A stretch of 7,739 nucleotides of DNA from Acetobacteraceae bacterium (lineage in GTDB: Bacteria; Pseudomonadota; Alphaproteobacteria; Acetobacterales; Acetobacteraceae), in NCBI GenBank assembly GCA_020853405.1, contig JADYYZ010000412.1, positions 1 to 7,739 on the forward strand, written 5' to 3'. Positions 5,654-7,739 of the stretch are shown in pieces. Positions within the stretch are counted from its first letter, which is position 1. Each line of letters starts with the position of its first letter. The position numbers were made by a program, and so were the translations under genes. The notes beneath the pieces are model-generated. The model was not told the origin of the DNA, did not search any database, and saw nothing but the letters and a program-made list of their open reading frames with translations.

Positions 5654-6859
5654 CTACGCCGCGCGCCCGGTCGGCTGTGCGACCAGCGCGCTGCCATGAT
5701 GGCCGGCGGCGCGATGCAGCACCCGGTGCACGCCATCGGTTTCCACCACGCGCTTCGTGAATCGCTCGATCGTCGCCTCGGCCACCTCGCCCCGGAGCGC
5801 CACGGCGACCGCGTGCGTGCCATCCACCACCTGATGGCGCATCGACGCGACCGGCATGCCCAGCGCCGCGGCGGCGGCGGCGACGCCGGCAAACAGCTCC
5901 GGCCCGGCGCTCCCGACCGCGACCAGGGTGTTGTCGGCCGGCATCGGCGCATCGGATGCCAGCAACCAATCCAGAAGGTCGCGGGGGCGGCGGGCGGCGG
6001 CCCCGCGCTCGACCTCGGTCAGCCAGTTGCGGAACAGCAGGTGCGCGACAGGCCGCCACGGCACGGCACCGGCCGAACCCAGCGCCAGGCCGGAAGGCGG
6101 CGCGGTCGGCAGTGCCGCCTGGCGGTCGCGCAGGAACTCGGCCAGCAGCGTCTCCGCATCATACTCGAAATGGTCGAACAGCAGGGTCGCGCCATTCCCG
6201 GCATCGTGGGCGACCGAGGCGCCGCTTTCACTGTCGGCCGCCAGCACTGAAACGCCGGCGTCCTCGATCATCTTCCGGGGCACATCCGCGTGGCGCGAAA
6301 CCGGCAGGGGGAAGGATTTCGCAATGCCCTGCATCAGCGGGTGCGAGGGCTCCAGCACGCGCTGGTCGAACACGCCGAACGCCTTGCGGGCGAGGCCCCG
6401 TTTCGCCACCCCGCGGAAGTGATGCAGTGCCGCCATCGCTGCCCAGCAGATGTTCAGCGTCGGGAGCGCGCGCTCGCGCGCATGATCGTAGAGTGCCGCG
6501 AGTGCTGGCCAGTAGCGCACCGCCGAGAACGGCTTCTGTTCCACCGGCGCGCCGGTGATGATCAGCGCATCCAGCGCCGCCGCTGCCGCGTCCTCGATCG
6601 TTTCATAGTGGTCGAGGTGCGCCGCCGGCGTGCGCCGGGATGCCTCGCCCTCGGGCCGGTAGAGCGAAAGGCGCGTGACCTGCGGCGCGGCACCCAGCAG
6701 GCGGCCGAGCTGCGTCTCGGTCGTCGGCTTGTCCGGCATCAGGTTGACGAGGCCGATCTCCAGCGTGCGCGCCGGGCGTTCGCCTGGCGCGAGCACGCGG
6801 ATTCCCTCAGCGCGCAGGGCGGCGGCGGCGGGCAGGGTTTCGGGCAGCAGGATCGGCAT
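5654..6859 (-). CDS. metA: Homoserine O-acyltransferase (MetA type, probably acetyl) with C-terminal ACT-like extension
   Basis: A 401-residue cytoplasmic enzyme that acylates homoserine, the first committed step of methionine synthesis. Residues 30-285 match the MetA/HTS family: LEIGLVNLMPDKPTTETQ (33-50) with Lys44, RTPAAHLDHYETIED (76-90), ITGAPVEQKPF (101-111), LNICWAAMAAL (135-145) with catalytic Cys138, and DHFEYDAETLLAEFLRD (229-245) with His230 and Glu232 of the triad. Family members usually read GHPEYD at the last motif, so Gly and Pro are replaced here. Glu107 after GAPV corresponds to the residue (111 in Bacillus cereus MetA) where Glu gives acetyl-CoA and Gly gives succinyl-CoA use, so acetyltransferase is predicted. 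The family is usually about 300-310 residues; here about 100 more follow, and residues 308-383 look like an ACT-type domain. AAGGAA at 6866-6871, six bases before the ATG, is a good Shine-Dalgarno site. The gene follows metY by 58 bases on the same strand, probably in one operon. Confidence 0.92.
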   Translation of the reverse strand: MPILLPETLPAAAALRAEGIRVLAPGERPARTLEIGLVNLMPDKPTTETQLGRLLGAAPQVTRLSLYRPEGEASRRTPAAHLDHYETIEDAAAAALDALIITGAPVEQKPFSAVRYWPALAALYDHARERALPTLNICWAAMAALHHFRGVAKRGLARKAFGVFDQRVLEPSHPLMQGIAKSFPLPVSRHADVPRKMIEDAGVSVLAADSESGASVAHDAGNGATLLFDHFEYDAETLLAEFLRDRQAALPTAPPSGLALGSAGAVPWRPVAHLLFRNWLTEVERGAAARRPRDLLDWLLASDAPMPADNTLVAVGSAGPELFAGVAAAAAALGMPVASMRHQVVDGTHAVAVALRGEVAEATIERFTKRVVETDGVHRVLHRAAGHHGSALVAQPTGRAA

Positions 6860-6885
6860 CGTTGCTTCCTTGGCAGAGGCAGGGA

Positions 6886-6908
6886 GGCCGGGTCGGGGGA
6901 ACCCGGCC
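6886..6908 (-). promoter_or_regulatory. Hairpin in the metY-metA spacer
   Basis: GGCCGGGT (6886-6893) and ACCCGGCC (6901-6908) form a perfect 8-base-pair stem with a 7-base loop. The hairpin begins 9 bases past the metY stop and ends 14 bases before the metA Shine-Dalgarno site (minus-strand direction). No U-run follows, so it more likely marks partial termination, processing or 3' protection of metY RNA than a full stop. It lowers confidence that both genes are expressed equally. Confidence 0.4.
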
Positions 6909-6917
6909 CTGCTGGGG

Positions 6918-7739
6918 TCAGGCCGCCACCCTCATGGCGCCCGTGCTTTGCAGCGCCTGGTCGAGATCGGCCAGGATGTCGGAAATGTGCTCAAGCCCGA
7001 CCGAAAGCCGCACATAGCCCTCGGTCACGCCCGTCCGGCGCTGCTCGGCCGGCGCCAGCTGGCTGTGCGTGGTGCTGGCAGGATGGATCGCGAGGGTTCG
7101 CGCATCGCCGAGATTGGCGACGTGGTAGAAGAGCTGCAGCGCATCGATGAAGCGCTTGCCGGCGTCGATGCCGCCCTTGAGTTCGAAGCCGACCATGCCG
7201 CCGAAGCCGTGTTCCAGGTATTTCCGCGTGCGCGCTGCGCCCTTGCCCTCGAACAGGCCGGGATAGACCACGCGGGCGATCGCCGGATGGCCGGAAAGAT
7301 AATCGGCGACCGCTGCCGCGTTCTCGCAGTGCCTGGCCATGCGCAGGCTGAGCGTCTCCAGCCCCTGCAGGAACAGCCAGGCGTTGAACGGGCTCATTGC
7401 GGCCCCGGCGTCGCGCAGCAGCGTCACGCGCGCCTTGATGATGTAGGCGACGGGGCCGAGCTGCCTGGTCGCCTGGGTCCAGACCGCGCCGTGGTAGCTG
7501 GGGTCGGGCGTGTTCAGCATGGGGAAGCGGGCGGCGTTGGCTTCCCAGTCGAAGGCGCCGGAATCGACGATGACACCGCCGATCGCGGTGCCGTGGCCGC
7601 CGATATACTTGGTGGCGGAATGCACGACGATCGCCGCGCCATGCGCGATCGGCCTGCACAGCAGCGGCGCCGCCGTGTTGTCCACGATCAGCGGCACGCC
7701 GAGTTCCTGGCCGATGGCGGCGACCTCGGCGATCGGAAA
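6918..7739 (-). CDS. metY: O-acetylhomoserine sulfhydrylase (MetY type), 5' end outside window
   Basis: The C-terminal 273 residues of a PLP-dependent Cys/Met-metabolism enzyme; the frame stays open to the window edge. It converts O-acetylhomoserine and sulfide to homocysteine and acetate in the cytoplasm. Visible motifs, numbered from the first complete codon: VDNTAAP (19-25), whose Asp20 should contact the PLP ring nitrogen; HSATKYIGGHG (40-50), whose Lys44 forms the Schiff base; and DSGAFDW with the PDPSYHG stretch typical of the long MetY branch rather than MetZ/MetB. Near the end come STTHSQLAPAEQRR and VRLSVGLEHISDILADL, the standard C-terminal signatures. The family is about 430 residues, so roughly 155-165 N-terminal residues are missing. 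The GTG at 7695-7697 is internal, not a start. Placement directly upstream of metA puts consecutive pathway steps together. A regulatory leader, if any, would be beyond the right edge. Confidence 0.94.
   Translation of the reverse strand, partial: FPIAEVAAIGQELGVPLIVDNTAAPLLCRPIAHGAAIVVHSATKYIGGHGTAIGGVIVDSGAFDWEANAARFPMLNTPDPSYHGAVWTQATRQLGPVAYIIKARVTLLRDAGAAMSPFNAWLFLQGLETLSLRMARHCENAAAVADYLSGHPAIARVVYPGLFEGKGAARTRKYLEHGFGGMVGFELKGGIDAGKRFIDALQLFYHVANLGDARTLAIHPASTTHSQLAPAEQRRTGVTEGYVRLSVGLEHISDILADLDQALQSTGAMRVAA

Noticed and set aside
6860..6917. SAM-type riboswitch in front of metA
   Set aside because: The spacer is only 58 bases, mostly occupied by one simple hairpin and the Shine-Dalgarno site, with no pseudoknot-like SAM-II arrangement. 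If the operon has one, it should be before metY, outside the window.
5696..7150. Several plus-strand open frames antisense to metA and metY
   Set aside because: Catalytic motifs of both methionine enzymes are on the minus strand, and these plus-strand frames are His/Arg/Gln-rich without motifs.

Overview
The window is about 70% GC, densely coded, and reads like a chromosomal segment of an alphaproteobacterium. Supporting signs are a DUF1127 small protein, an IalB-like secreted protein, a winged-helix/TolB-like/TPR regulator and a 10-helix EamA transporter. An acetobacteraceal/rhodospirillalean or sphingomonad host would fit, but I cannot place it further from sequence alone. I see no mobile element, phage gene, CRISPR array, tRNA or rRNA.

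Layout from left to right. (1) A secreted IalB-like protein (32-682, +) ends 7 bases from the end of a convergent EamA/DMT-type transporter (690-1580, -). (2) Divergent from the transporter is a YgjP-like zinc metallopeptidase (1646-2368, +). A 106-base spacer follows, holding GC-rich hairpins, a 7-base tandem repeat and a 12-base palindrome, and then a LysR-type regulator (2475-3410, +). (3) The LysR stop codon lies in the loop of a perfect 12-base inverted repeat. Next come a gene-free stretch with a long hairpin and a convergent 56-residue DUF1127 protein (3583-3753, -) that is easily missed. (4) A 264-base divergent spacer leads to a cytoplasmic winged-helix/TolB-like/TPR regulator (4018-5616, +). 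(5) A strong hairpin separates this from a convergent methionine cluster on the minus strand. That cluster is transcribed as metY (O-acetylhomoserine sulfhydrylase, cut by the window's right edge) and then a MetA-type homoserine O-acyltransferase (5654-6859).

The two methionine genes catalyse consecutive steps: acylation of homoserine, then direct sulfhydrylation of the acyl-homoserine to homocysteine. The MetA protein has a Glu at the position known to favour acetyl over succinyl transfer, which matches the MetY-type partner. It also carries about 100 extra C-terminal residues that look like an ACT-type regulatory domain. This is the most interesting protein feature here. The remaining genes show no common pathway. 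I find no convincing multi-gene undescribed system; the points worth checking are the MetA fusion, the repeat that supplies the LysR stop codon, the unannotated small gene and the hairpins.
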